NCBI GenBank assembly: GCA_964520655.1
Contig: CAZFNI010000022.1
Coordinates: forward strand, 1 to 30,960
DNA length: 30,960 bases
Reading direction: 5' to 3'
From: JACQQW01 sp964520655
GTDB taxonomy: Bacteria; Omnitrophota; Gorgyraeia; Zapsychrales; Fredricksoniimonadaceae
In this document: positions 15,243-22,371 of the stretch, in pieces
Layout of the letters: each line of letters opens with the position of its first letter
How positions within the stretch are numbered: the first letter of the stretch is position 1
Position numbers and translations under genes: made by a program
Notes under the pieces: model-generated
What the model saw: the letters and a program-made list of their open reading frames with translations, nothing else
Told to the model about the DNA's origin: nothing
Databases searched by the model: none

Positions 15243-16418
15243 CTATTGAGTCTCGGCATTCTGCCGATTCGTTTTTACGCCATGTTCATAAGTGTCGATA
15301 TACACCAAATTCCCGTCTTTCTTATACACCCTTACTTGTCCTTCAAGAAGACCATTTTCGTACCTCTCTTCCGTCATCACTGTGCCGTTGTCATAATACG
15401 ATTTACTGGGGCCGTTCTCTTTCGCCGATTCCATATGCCAAACCTGCTTGACATTTCCGTTCTGATAATACTCAGTCATTTCCCCGAATTTCTTGCCGTC
15501 TTTAAAATTGACGCTCATCCACAAATTCCCATCAGGATCATATTCCTTGGCTTCGCCGTCTTTCAAATTAGCTTTATAACTCCATTCCATCCAAAGCTTG
15601 TCGTTATCCCGGTATTCTTTACAAGCGCCGTCTTTCTTGCCGTTTTGATAAAGACATTCGCTCTTTAAATGCCCGTCAGGTCGAAATTCTTTCACCATCC
15701 CGTCAAACTGGCTCATCTTGTAATTGGCTTCAACCAGGATTTTTCCTTGTTTTGTGAATTTCCGGTTCAACCCGTCGATCTGCCCATTGATGAAACTCAT
15801 TTCCCATTCCACTTGACCATTTGGGTAGTATGTTTTACTAGGCCCTTCCTTTTGATCTAGACGGTAATTCCACTGGGCATAAATTGAGCCGTCAGGAGCA
15901 TATTCTTTGGCCAAGCCTTCAATGTGATCATCGTCATAATTGATCTCGCTTTTCAATGTTTCATTATCCCTATATTCCCTGCTTATTCCAGACAATTTTC
16001 CGTTTTTGAAATTCATGGCCATCTTTAGATTACCATTAGGATAATAATATTGATTCAAACCATCTAAAGCATCCGACTTGTAATTTTCAAGGCTTTTAAG
16101 AACTTCATTCGGGTAATATTCCCTGGCACTGCCGTGAAGCTGTCCTTTCAGATAGTTCTTTTCAAAGTACAAAGAACCGTCCTCATAATACGATTTCATT
16201 GTTCCGTTAAGCTGATTATCCTTATAGGACCCAACGCTTAGCAAATTGCCGTTAGGATAAAACTCGCGGAAAGGACCATTGAGCTTTCCGCCCCGGTATG
16301 ATTTCTCCGATCTGGGAGCCCCATTCTCAAAAGACTCCCTAACAGGCCCATCCTCTATTGCTTGAGCGTGTAAAGGCTGATAAAGGCATATGAAACAAAC
16401 AAGGAGAAATAATCTCAT
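15243..16418 (-). CDS. Secreted MORN-2/YwqK repeat protein
   Basis: The 391-residue protein has a signal peptide (MRLFLLVCFICLYQPLHAQA, likely cut after Ala-Gln-Ala) and then nothing but repeats. Residues 24-383 divide into exactly fifteen units of 24 residues with no insertion or deletion. The unit consensus is G-x-x-(K/R)-x-Y-Y-x-(N/D)-G-x-(L/V)-x-x-x-x-x-(Y/F)-x-x-G-x-x-x. This is the toxin-antitoxin YwqK/MORN-2 pattern. Such proteins form elongated beta solenoid-like sheets; function is usually unknown, with proposed binding or envelope roles. It overlaps tilS by 4 nt and precedes ftsH. I see no toxin partner, so the antitoxin name of the family should not be taken as a function here. Confidence 0.8.
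   Translation of the reverse strand: MRLFLLVCFICLYQPLHAQAIEDGPVRESFENGAPRSEKSYRGGKLNGPFREFYPNGNLLSVGSYKDNQLNGTMKSYYEDGSLYFEKNYLKGQLHGSAREYYPNEVLKSLENYKSDALDGLNQYYYPNGNLKMAMNFKNGKLSGISREYRDNETLKSEINYDDDHIEGLAKEYAPDGSIYAQWNYRLDQKEGPSKTYYPNGQVEWEMSFINGQIDGLNRKFTKQGKILVEANYKMSQFDGMVKEFRPDGHLKSECLYQNGKKDGACKEYRDNDKLWMEWSYKANLKDGEAKEYDPDGNLWMSVNFKDGKKFGEMTEYYQNGNVKQVWHMESAKENGPSKSYYDNGTVMTEERYENGLLEGQVRVYKKDGNLVYIDTYEHGVKTNRQNAETQ
15270..16349 (-). repeat. 15 tandem 72-nt coding repeats (24-residue MORN-2 units)
   Basis: Within the secreted repeat protein, fifteen consecutive 72-nt units are in perfect register (1,080 nt in total). At the protein level each unit keeps a leading Gly, a Tyr/Phe pair near positions 6-7 and an Asn/Asp-Gly near 9-10. 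The units are quite divergent from one another, so this is an old duplication with preserved length, not a recent or slipping satellite. Confidence 0.8.
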
Positions 16419-17395
16419 AAGCTAAACTCTAAATAAGACAATGATTTAATGACGCTGATACCTTTAGGCCATCGGACCCTGTCCCCAATATTACCGCTCA
16501 ACCATAGTTCATAAGCATCGTTAACATCTGCAAAACCGATCCCTTCAAGGCCACCTGTCAACTCTTTAAAAACAGACCTGAGCCCCAAACGGATCAAGGA
16601 ACGATGATTCTTCAAGAAAAAAACCTTGTTGATCCTGATCTTTCCAACACTTCTGACAATGTTCTTTTTTAATCGGTCCGCAGCTGTCTTGACCAAGAGA
16701 TCATAATCATCTACAACACACTCCGATAATTTCGCCAAAGATGAAATAATGGAAGGATTATACTCTCTCTCAAGTCCGGGCAAAAGTTTGTGTCGAACCT
16801 TATTGCGGAAGTAGATCTCTTTGTCATTTGTTTCATCCTGCATAAAACGCAATTTATTCCGCAATGCATACATCTCGATCTCCTTGCGAGAAAAATCCAG
16901 CAAAGGCCGGACAACATCGATCCCGTTTATATTGCGTTCTTTGAGTATCCCGCGGATACCGTGTAGACCGCTCCCGCGAACAATGCGCATCAGCACCGTT
17001 TCAGCCAGGTCATTTTGATTGTGTCCCAGCATCAGAATATCCGCACGACTTTTAGGCATCACACGTAAAAAGAACTTGAACCTCCACGCTCTGGCTTGAT
17101 CTTCGGAAACCTTTTTGCTCTGAACACGATCGGCATTACGTCCAATAAAACACGGAACATTCAATTGTTTGGCATGTTCCAATACCAGCTTTTCGTCGCG
17201 GCCAGATGTTTTCCTCAAACGATGATTAAAATGAGCGATCGCCAAATTTACCCCTAGATCATGTCGCAGCGCGACAAGAATATGCGACAGAACAATGGAA
17301 TCAACCCCTCCAGACACTCCGATCAATACAGTTGATCCTTTTTTAATAGTTCGACGCTGACGCAAGACCTGAAGGACTTTATCTCTCAATGACAT
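16415..17395 (-). CDS. tilS: tRNA(Ile)-lysidine synthase, short form
   Basis: The 326-residue N-type ATP pyrophosphatase attaches lysine to C34 of tRNA-Ile2 (CAU), switching its reading from AUG to AUA. The PP-loop is IGVSGGVDSIVLSH near residues 24-37. Further family segments are IAHFNHRLR, LGHNQNDLAETVLMRI and RGSGLHGIRGI. It is shorter than the E. coli type (about 430 residues) and lacks the C-terminal TilS_C domain, like the compact TilS of some thermophiles. Its start is 1 nt from the previous stop and its end overlaps the repeat protein by 4 nt. Confidence 0.92.
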   Translation of the reverse strand: MSLRDKVLQVLRQRRTIKKGSTVLIGVSGGVDSIVLSHILVALRHDLGVNLAIAHFNHRLRKTSGRDEKLVLEHAKQLNVPCFIGRNADRVQSKKVSEDQARAWRFKFFLRVMPKSRADILMLGHNQNDLAETVLMRIVRGSGLHGIRGILKERNINGIDVVRPLLDFSRKEIEMYALRNKLRFMQDETNDKEIYFRNKVRHKLLPGLEREYNPSIISSLAKLSECVVDDYDLLVKTAADRLKKNIVRSVGKIRINKVFFLKNHRSLIRLGLRSVFKELTGGLEGIGFADVNDAYELWLSGNIGDRVRWPKGISVIKSLSYLEFSL

Positions 17396-17396
17396 A

Positions 17397-17927
17397 TTAA
17401 TTACTCAAAAAACCCCGCTGCTGCGCTCTTGCTTCCTGATAGGCAGCGCGTAATTCCTTGGCATACTTCAGATTGGGCGGACGGATCTTTAAACGCACAA
17501 AACCCTGACGGAGCAACTCCGCATTGGCTAAAGTGCCGTCAGCTAGAAAAACATATGCTTGCCGATGGTGATGTTCATCCAGGGCGTCAACGTCATACTC
17601 CAAAGAAACCTTCTTATTCTCCAATAAATCAGCAGCAAAATAAAAGGCCTGCTCCTCCATGGATATAGAAGGTTCAACCCTCTCCTCGATCACTTTACCG
17701 CTTTTATCCAATTTTACAAAAACTTTTGGAGGCGGACCATACGATTCAACCCCAATCAGCTTAATGTGATGACCATCTTCCAAAACCAGCGTATCTGAAC
17801 CGATCACTTTAACAACAGTTGATTCTTTCACCTGCTGATAGGACTGGAAAAGATCAGAAAACGCGGCGCTCTCCGCATAGGAGTTCGCAAGAGGCACAAA
17901 AAGAAAAACCAACCAAATCAAGATCAT
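17397..17927 (-). CDS. Secreted staphylococcal-nuclease-fold protein, active site partly altered
   Basis: The 176-residue protein has a signal peptide (MILIWLVFLFVPLANSYAES) and a thermonuclease/SNase domain: VVKVIGSDTLVLEDGHHIKL, LAxx-type helix AFYFAADLLENKKVSLEYD, AYVFLADGTLANAELLRQG and the last helix AYQEARAQQRGFL. In SNase the catalytic residues are Arg35, Glu43 and Arg87. Here the Arg35 position reads Lys (HIKLIGV) and the Glu43 region reads ESYGPP, while an arginine near HHRQAYV may fill Arg87. So the fold is clear but nuclease activity is doubtful. It may bind nucleic acid or another ligand outside the membrane. It overlaps the ArnT-like gene by 4 nt. Confidence 0.75.
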   Translation of the reverse strand: MILIWLVFLFVPLANSYAESAAFSDLFQSYQQVKESTVVKVIGSDTLVLEDGHHIKLIGVESYGPPPKVFVKLDKSGKVIEERVEPSISMEEQAFYFAADLLENKKVSLEYDVDALDEHHHRQAYVFLADGTLANAELLRQGFVRLKIRPPNLKYAKELRAAYQEARAQQRGFLSN

Positions 17928-19570
17928 CGAAGAACCTCTATCTTAAGGATATAATTATACCCGATCTGCTTTAATATATTGACCTTAAAATCTTTCGGAG
18001 GAAGTTCCATGATCGTTTTATACCCCCCCTTTTTTAACACTGCGATCGTTGTACTTTGCTTTTTCAGATAATCCAGCAGCTGCTTTTCGGTCGTTAAGAT
18101 CTCAATGGGGTGCGGGCTAAAATAATTGCCCCCGTTAATATTCAACACCGTTACGTTCTCATCTGTAAAATAACGCACACCCCTGGCATAGGGTTTGGAA
18201 GTCAAAATCGTCCTGCCTTCCAGGATTTGCGGGATATACGGCGCAGTGTCTGCTGTTGAAATAAAAGGTTGGATATCATCCTTCATTAAGAACGCCCCCC
18301 ATAATAACGCGAGCGGGAACAACCCAAGAACGATCATGCTCTTAAGCAAATGGTCTCTCATTAAACCGATCAAAATGAGAATGCCCATCGTTAAGAGGAC
18401 ACCTGATACAAAAAAGATGGGACCAATATCCAAAATATATTTTTTATACAATGAAAACGACAATGGCAAAGCGGCACCAAGGATGATCAAAAATCCCGCC
18501 ATCACACTCAAACAGATCTTAAATAATCTTGACCTCCCATTCTTCTCCAGTGTTTCAACAATATATGCTCCCGTCAGTAAGGCAACTGCCGGGAACAACG
18601 GCAAAATATAGCTGGTTAATTTCGAATGGGCAAATTGAAAGGTGATCATGACAACCAGGATCCAACTAAGAAGAAAATAATCAAATGACTGCAGCCCTGT
18701 CTTAAGCCGCTTGAAAAGATCAACAAACGCTGACGCTGTGAACAGGGTCCACGGAAAGAATCCCAATAAAATTGTCAACGGGTAAAAAAACCAATGGTCA
18801 TTGCCCTTATGCTCTGCTTCCAAAAACCGACGGATATGGTCATTGTAAAAGAATTCGTGCAAAAATCCTTGCCCGTATTGCTGATACATATAAACATACC
18901 AAGGCAGTGCTATGGCTAAACACAGCACCAGACCTAAAGGGAACCATATGGTGCGTAAAAAATCCATCCTCTTAACATATAACAAATACAATATGACGGT
19001 CATTTCCATCATAGTCAACGCCAGCGGCCCCTTGGTCAACACCGCCAAAGCCGCAAAGCAGTAAGCCAACAGGATCCCTCTCTTTTTTAACATCGGTGCT
19101 ACAAACGCCGCATAAAAACTCAACATGGTCAGTAAAATAAAGACCGTAAAGATCATGTCCGTAAAGACTGTCTTACCCATCCCGGCAAAGAGACCCGCAG
19201 AACATAATATCAACGCGGAGTAAAAAGCCTTGCGTTCATGACGAAAGCCTAATAATCCAAGCACGTAGCATCCCAATACCCCCAGACAGCCAAATAAAGC
19301 TGGAAAAAATCTAGCCGCAAAAGGCGTATAACCCCAAAGTTCAAAAGCCGCTCGCAGCAGCCAATATGTCATGATGGGCTTCTCAAATTGGGGCTTATCG
19401 AAAATATACGGAACAAGCCATTGCTGATGAACTGCCATTTCTTTGGCTGTCAACGAGTAGAAGACCTCATCCGGATCAGTCAAGGCAACAATACTATTGC
19501 CCAAAAAGAAAAAGGCGTAGCTGACGATTATCAGAATGAGGATCCTGCGGAATATGAAATTATTCGACAT
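17924..19570 (-). CDS. ArnT/PMT-family glycosyltransferase (GT-C)
   Basis: The 548-residue polytopic membrane protein starts with one helix and the acidic loop LTDPDEVFYSLTAKEM, then FDKPQFEKPIMTYWLL and the helix set typical of 4-amino-4-deoxy-L-arabinose transferase and related PMT enzymes. About 11-12 hydrophobic helices fill residues 8-430; the last 110 residues are a soluble extracytoplasmic domain. The DPDE acidic pair is the usual metal/catalytic motif. It transfers a sugar from polyprenyl phosphate to an envelope acceptor (family knowledge). Its start overlaps the receiver gene by 11 nt. It could be a second user of the lipid-linked amino sugar made at 1-9771; that link is inference. 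Confidence 0.85.
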   Translation of the reverse strand: MSNNFIFRRILILIIVSYAFFFLGNSIVALTDPDEVFYSLTAKEMAVHQQWLVPYIFDKPQFEKPIMTYWLLRAAFELWGYTPFAARFFPALFGCLGVLGCYVLGLLGFRHERKAFYSALILCSAGLFAGMGKTVFTDMIFTVFILLTMLSFYAAFVAPMLKKRGILLAYCFAALAVLTKGPLALTMMEMTVILYLLYVKRMDFLRTIWFPLGLVLCLAIALPWYVYMYQQYGQGFLHEFFYNDHIRRFLEAEHKGNDHWFFYPLTILLGFFPWTLFTASAFVDLFKRLKTGLQSFDYFLLSWILVVMITFQFAHSKLTSYILPLFPAVALLTGAYIVETLEKNGRSRLFKICLSVMAGFLIILGAALPLSFSLYKKYILDIGPIFFVSGVLLTMGILILIGLMRDHLLKSMIVLGLFPLALLWGAFLMKDDIQPFISTADTAPYIPQILEGRTILTSKPYARGVRYFTDENVTVLNINGGNYFSPHPIEILTTEKQLLDYLKKQSTTIAVLKKGGYKTIMELPPKDFKVNILKQIGYNYILKIEVLR

Positions 19571-19937
19571 GAAGAAATTGTTTTATCTTAGAGATCAATT
19601 CCATGATCTCAAACGGTTTGGGTAAATACAAATTGGCTGATTCATGGGCTTCTGCCGGTTTCTCCTCTTCTAAAAGACCGCTGCAGACAATGATCGGTGT
19701 TTTTTCGAACCTTTTATCCTGGCGGACCTTCATGGTAAACCGCCACCCATCCAGACCAGGCATGGTCAGATCCACCACCATCAGGTCAGGCACGAATTCT
19801 TTAAGCATATTGATGGCGACCCTTCCGTCGTGGGCCGAGACGACTTTAAATCCCTGACTTTCAAATGCCAAACGCAGAATCTCAACAAGGGAAACATCAT
19901 CATCAACGATCATTATTGTCTTTGTTGCCGGCAACAC
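19560..19937 (-). CDS. Stand-alone CheY-like receiver domain
   Basis: The 125-residue protein is a complete receiver domain and nothing else. It shows the acidic pocket VDDDVSL (12-14), the phosphoacceptor Asp56 in LMVVDLTMPGLDG, Ser86 in IIVCSGL and Lys107 in YLPKPF. No output domain and no sensor kinase lie nearby, so it works as a CheY/Spo0F-type relay or a regulator of a partner protein. The start is GTG at 19937, abutting the stop of the small membrane protein gene (TAA directly followed). It overlaps the ArnT-like gene by 11 nt, so it is co-expressed with envelope genes. Confidence 0.88.
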   Translation of the reverse strand: MLPATKTIMIVDDDVSLVEILRLAFESQGFKVVSAHDGRVAINMLKEFVPDLMVVDLTMPGLDGWRFTMKVRQDKRFEKTPIIVCSGLLEEEKPAEAHESANLYLPKPFEIMELISKIKQFLHVE

Positions 19938-20369
19938 TTAATAACTCCCTTTCTCCAGCTCTTTCATACGGCGATGGTTCAAGAACCATTGGATCGGCAG
20001 CGTTGAGATGAAAAAAAGCGACAGATCCCAAAAAATGGTTATAAATTGTGCCGTGTAAATATGAAAACCTATCAACATCATGAATAAAAAATACAGGAAT
20101 GTGAGCGTCATGTTGTTGACGGTCTTGCCGAGCGGCAGCGCAATAAAAATAGATAACCCCGAGGCCAAGATCATCGGCGAAGGCAGATACATGAATATCC
20201 CGACCAAGGCCAGCGCCCCGGCTAAGCCCGTTGACCCCGCATCCGTCTTTAATACCGCCATATAGTTCATGACATTGTTGACCAATAACAGACTGCCAGC
20301 TGTACCAGCAAGGATCTCCACAATAGCGAAAATTGAGATATCGATTGGTCTTTTAGAGGACATGATCAC
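19938..20369 (-). CDS. Small polytopic membrane protein of unknown function
   Basis: The protein of about 143 residues has four hydrophobic helices (near 10-32, 46-72, 82-103, 107-127) and a basic end, FLNHRRMKELEKGSY. I do not recognise a family. The open frame begins with GTG at 20369; ATG two codons later (20363) is an equal candidate, and neither has a Shine-Dalgarno. The frame begins only 12 nt after the mature 3' end of tRNA-Met. If the tRNA is cut from the same transcript, this mRNA would therefore be nearly leaderless. It is followed directly by the receiver gene. Confidence 0.65.
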   Translation of the reverse strand: MIMSSKRPIDISIFAIVEILAGTAGSLLLVNNVMNYMAVLKTDAGSTGLAGALALVGIFMYLPSPMILASGLSIFIALPLGKTVNNMTLTFLYFLFMMLIGFHIYTAQFITIFWDLSLFFISTLPIQWFLNHRRMKELEKGSY

Positions 20370-20381
20370 ACAAAGAAAAAG

Positions 20382-20454
20382 TGGCGGGGAGTGGATTTAA
20401 ACCACCGACCTGTCGGGTATGAACCGAATGCTCTATCAGCTGAGCTACCCCGCC
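20382..20454 (-). tRNA. tRNA-Met (CAT), elongator
   Basis: A 73-nt cloverleaf is read directly. The acceptor arm is GGCGGGG/CCCCGCC with A73, the D-stem GCTC/GAGC, the anticodon loop TTCATAC with CAT, the variable loop AGGTC, and the T-stem GGTGG/CCACT. G1-C72 pairs, and the anticodon stem lacks three G-C pairs, so it is not the initiator. The loop TTCATAC and the stem resemble elongator tRNA-Met, not tRNA-Ile2 (CTCATAA type). CCA is not encoded. One end pair of the anticodon stem (27-43, T-C) is mismatched. The D-loop reads AGCTGATA (A at position 19) and the T-loop TTTAAAT (T at position 56), replacing the near-universal G19-C56 by A19-U56. Confidence 0.9.
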
Positions 20455-20535
20455 ATAAATTGATCTAAAAGAAGGTTAATTTTACGTGAGGGAATGAAAA
20501 ACTGCAAGAGGATTTTATTCTGACTAAAAATCTCT
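20455..20535. other. 81-nt intergenic region upstream of tRNA-Met
   Basis: This is the longest gap in the window. It holds the candidate tRNA promoter and an imperfect inverted repeat AGAGATTTT / AAAATCCTCT near 20506-20535 (9 pairs with one bulge). That repeat could be a weak end signal for the HTH gene but overlaps the -35 element. No reading frame of interest is present. Confidence 0.5.
20479..20507 (-). promoter_or_regulatory. Candidate sigma-70-type promoter for tRNA-Met
   Basis: On the minus strand TTGCAG (20507-20502) and TAAAAT (20484-20479) are separated by exactly 17 nt. The -10 box matches TATAAT at five of six bases; the -35 box matches only TTG. Transcription would begin near 20472, giving a leader of about 18 nt before G1 of the tRNA. 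It lies in the only real intergenic gap of the window, which supports it. Confidence 0.4.
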
Positions 20536-20835
20536 TTATGAAGCAAAAATGATAAAAATCAAAACAGCGATCACAGCAAAAGCTATTATATAAAAATCAT
20601 TAAAATATATAAAATCTTTCAACCGGTCCATGAACGTATATTCATGCTGCACATTCTCACTAACCACTTCTCCGGTCGTACGCATCTGCATCACTTCGGC
20701 ACGTTTTAAACGCAGGAATTGATCGGCTATACGGTAAGCTTGGAGTTTACGGGATTCTATCAGATCCATGACCTTTTTTTCAGAAGTTCCCAGGATCTGA
20801 GCCGTCTCACGGACGGTGATATATTGACCGCTCAT
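20536..20835 (-). CDS. Tail-anchored membrane protein with excisionase-type helix-turn-helix
   Basis: The 99-residue protein begins with a MerR/excisionase-like (HTH_17) domain at residues 5-50: YITVRETAQILGTSEKKVMD, then SRKLQAYRIADQFLRLKRAE. This is followed by a polar linker and one hydrophobic helix at the very C-terminus (about 79-98, FYIIAFAVIAVLIFIIF). The predicted topology is cytoplasmic N-terminus and tail anchor, placing a DNA-binding or protein-binding domain under the membrane. Its ATG overlaps the stop of the bactofilin-HTH gene (TAATG). The same domain type ends that bactofilin, so the two probably work together. No family with this exact layout comes to mind. It could bind DNA or act as a docking module. 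Confidence 0.75.
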   Translation of the reverse strand: MSGQYITVRETAQILGTSEKKVMDLIESRKLQAYRIADQFLRLKRAEVMQMRTTGEVVSENVQHEYTFMDRLKDFIYFNDFYIIAFAVIAVLIFIIFAS

Positions 20836-21353
20836 TATTTAACTTTTCCTGAACTGGCCCATGATTCTATTTTGCTGCGTTCAAAACGCCATTGGTCCCC
20901 TTCTTTGATCGCTGGGATCTTGCCTTCAACCGCCAAGTCAATGATCGCCGCATTCTCGATCTCCAAGTACTGTGCCAGATCTTCCACACTTAAATAATCT
21001 TCCTGCATTTGACAGCGGCCCTGGAACAAAGCTCCCTCAACGATATTGAGTTTAGGAGTGCTGATGTCTCCGATCAAATTAGCCGTTGGCATCAAGACCA
21101 GCATTTTACGGGCAGCGACATTTCCTTTGATCTTTCCCGCGATCACGATATTATCCGCAACCACATTCGCGTCTACGATCGCTGTCTGTCCGATTGTCAG
21201 GGTACCAAAGCAATCCAAACGGCCTGCAAAGTGACCATTGATGCGCAGATTAACAGGATCCTTAAACGAAAGATCCCCTTGCATCTGAGCACTGATCTCG
21301 ATCACTTTACTTTCGGGATCATCCTGTTTTACTTCTTTACGATGAAAAGCCAT
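20835..21353 (-). CDS. Bactofilin fused to C-terminal excisionase-type helix-turn-helix
   Basis: The 172-residue protein has a bactofilin (polymer-forming beta-helix) domain at about 16-115. Repeating turns such as LRINGHFAGRLDCFGTL, IVIAGKIKGNVAAR and LIGDISTPKLNIVEGALFQG are typical. A second domain at about 120-168, YLSVEDLAQYLEIE then GKIPAIKEGDQWRFERSKIE, matches HTH_17/excisionase folds. Bactofilins self-assemble into filaments that shape cells or position proteins and chromosome loci (family knowledge). The added HTH would let a filament bind DNA or the downstream tail-anchored HTH protein. AGGAG lies 7 nt before the ATG. It is the gene directly after tsaD, with a 16-nt gap. Confidence 0.85.
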   Translation of the reverse strand: MAFHRKEVKQDDPESKVIEISAQMQGDLSFKDPVNLRINGHFAGRLDCFGTLTIGQTAIVDANVVADNIVIAGKIKGNVAARKMLVLMPTANLIGDISTPKLNIVEGALFQGRCQMQEDYLSVEDLAQYLEIENAAIIDLAVEGKIPAIKEGDQWRFERSKIESWASSGKVK

Positions 21354-21369
21354 TTTACTTCTCCTTGGA

Positions 21370-22371
21370 TTATTTTATAGCAAAATTCGTCCTGCGCGTC
21401 AATCTTGCCTTCGGCAAAAGAACAGAACCCAAACCCGCGATCATCGCTGCGTTATCAAGACAAAAAACCAACGGCGGACAATGTACTTTTATTCCTTTTT
21501 GGGCACATTGCCTGTTAAGCTCAGATCTTAACATGCTGTTGGCTGCAACTCCTCCGCCGATCAAAAGCGTATCGACTTTAAACTGCTCACAAGCTTTTAA
21601 AGATTTCGTCACAAGAACTTCCACTACCGATCTCTGGAACGCGTATACGACCCTGGCTTTTGAAAAAGACTTCTCCTTCCCGTGCTTCTGAGCGTAATAC
21701 ATAACAGCAGTTTTCAGACCGCTAAAAGAGAAATCCAAACTTCCCTCAAGCATCGCCTGGGGGAAATGAATATCGTCGTTGACTCCTTCCTTGGCCAAAC
21801 GATCGATGACCGGACCACCGGGGTATCCTAATTCAAGAACACGGGCAACCTTATCAAAAGCCTCTCCAGCAGCATCATCGCGTGTCTGCCCCAATAACTC
21901 AAGTCGTTTGAAATCCTTGACCCTGTAAAGGCTTGTGTGCCCTCCAGAAACAACAAGACCGATCGCCGGTAACTCAGGCAAAGGTTCTTCTCCAGAAGCT
22001 TGTGTCCTTAAAAAATTGGCATACAGATGACCATGGATATGGTCCACCTCGACCAAGGGTTTTCCCAATGCCCTGGCCAAAGCCTTAGCGAAACAGATCC
22101 CAACCAATAAGGAACCGATCAGACCTGGTGAACGCGTCACCGCAACCGCATCAATATCCGCAAGATCGACCTTTGCTTTTGTCAACGCCTGTTTAACGAT
22201 CACGTGGATCAATTCGATCTGACGCCGTGATGCGATCTCCGGTATAATACCACCGAATGCAGCATGTTCTTTCAAACTGCTTAATGTCTGGTTGGAAAGG
22301 ACAACAGTGGCATCAGCCACGACGCTGGCAGAGGTTTCATCACAAGAAGTTTCAATTCCAAGGATCTTCAT
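21370..22371 (-). CDS. tsaD: tRNA N6-adenosine threonylcarbamoyltransferase
   Basis: The 333-residue Kae1/Qri7 family protein carries out the last step of t6A37 formation in ANN-decoding tRNAs. N-terminal GIETSCDETSASVV, the metal site His111-His115 (HIHGH), GLVVSGGHTSLY, GEAFDKVARVL and FSFSGLKTAVMY are present; LLIGGGVAANSMLR is near the end. The length is normal. Its start overlaps the deacetylase gene by 4 nt. The partners TsaB, TsaC and TsaE are not in the window. tRNA-Met in the same string is not itself a t6A target in most bacteria, although it reads an ANN codon. Confidence 0.95.
   Translation of the reverse strand: MKILGIETSCDETSASVVADATVVLSNQTLSSLKEHAAFGGIIPEIASRRQIELIHVIVKQALTKAKVDLADIDAVAVTRSPGLIGSLLVGICFAKALARALGKPLVEVDHIHGHLYANFLRTQASGEEPLPELPAIGLVVSGGHTSLYRVKDFKRLELLGQTRDDAAGEAFDKVARVLELGYPGGPVIDRLAKEGVNDDIHFPQAMLEGSLDFSFSGLKTAVMYYAQKHGKEKSFSKARVVYAFQRSVVEVLVTKSLKACEQFKVDTLLIGGGVAANSMLRSELNRQCAQKGIKVHCPPLVFCLDNAAMIAGLGSVLLPKARLTRRTNFAIK

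Noticed and set aside
15243..16418. YwqK-type antitoxin of a toxin-antitoxin pair
   Set aside because: It has a signal peptide and no adjacent small toxin gene; the neighbours are tilS and ftsH.
20382..20454. tRNA-Ile2 (CAU), the substrate of the nearby TilS
   Set aside because: The anticodon loop TTCATAC and stem resemble elongator tRNA-Met, while tRNA-Ile2 usually has CTCATAA and a GGGCC-type acceptor.
20506..20535. Inverted repeat AGAGATTTT/AAAATCCTCT as a rho-independent terminator
   Set aside because: The stem is AT-rich with a bulge and overlaps the candidate -35 box; the T-run follows only after several other bases.
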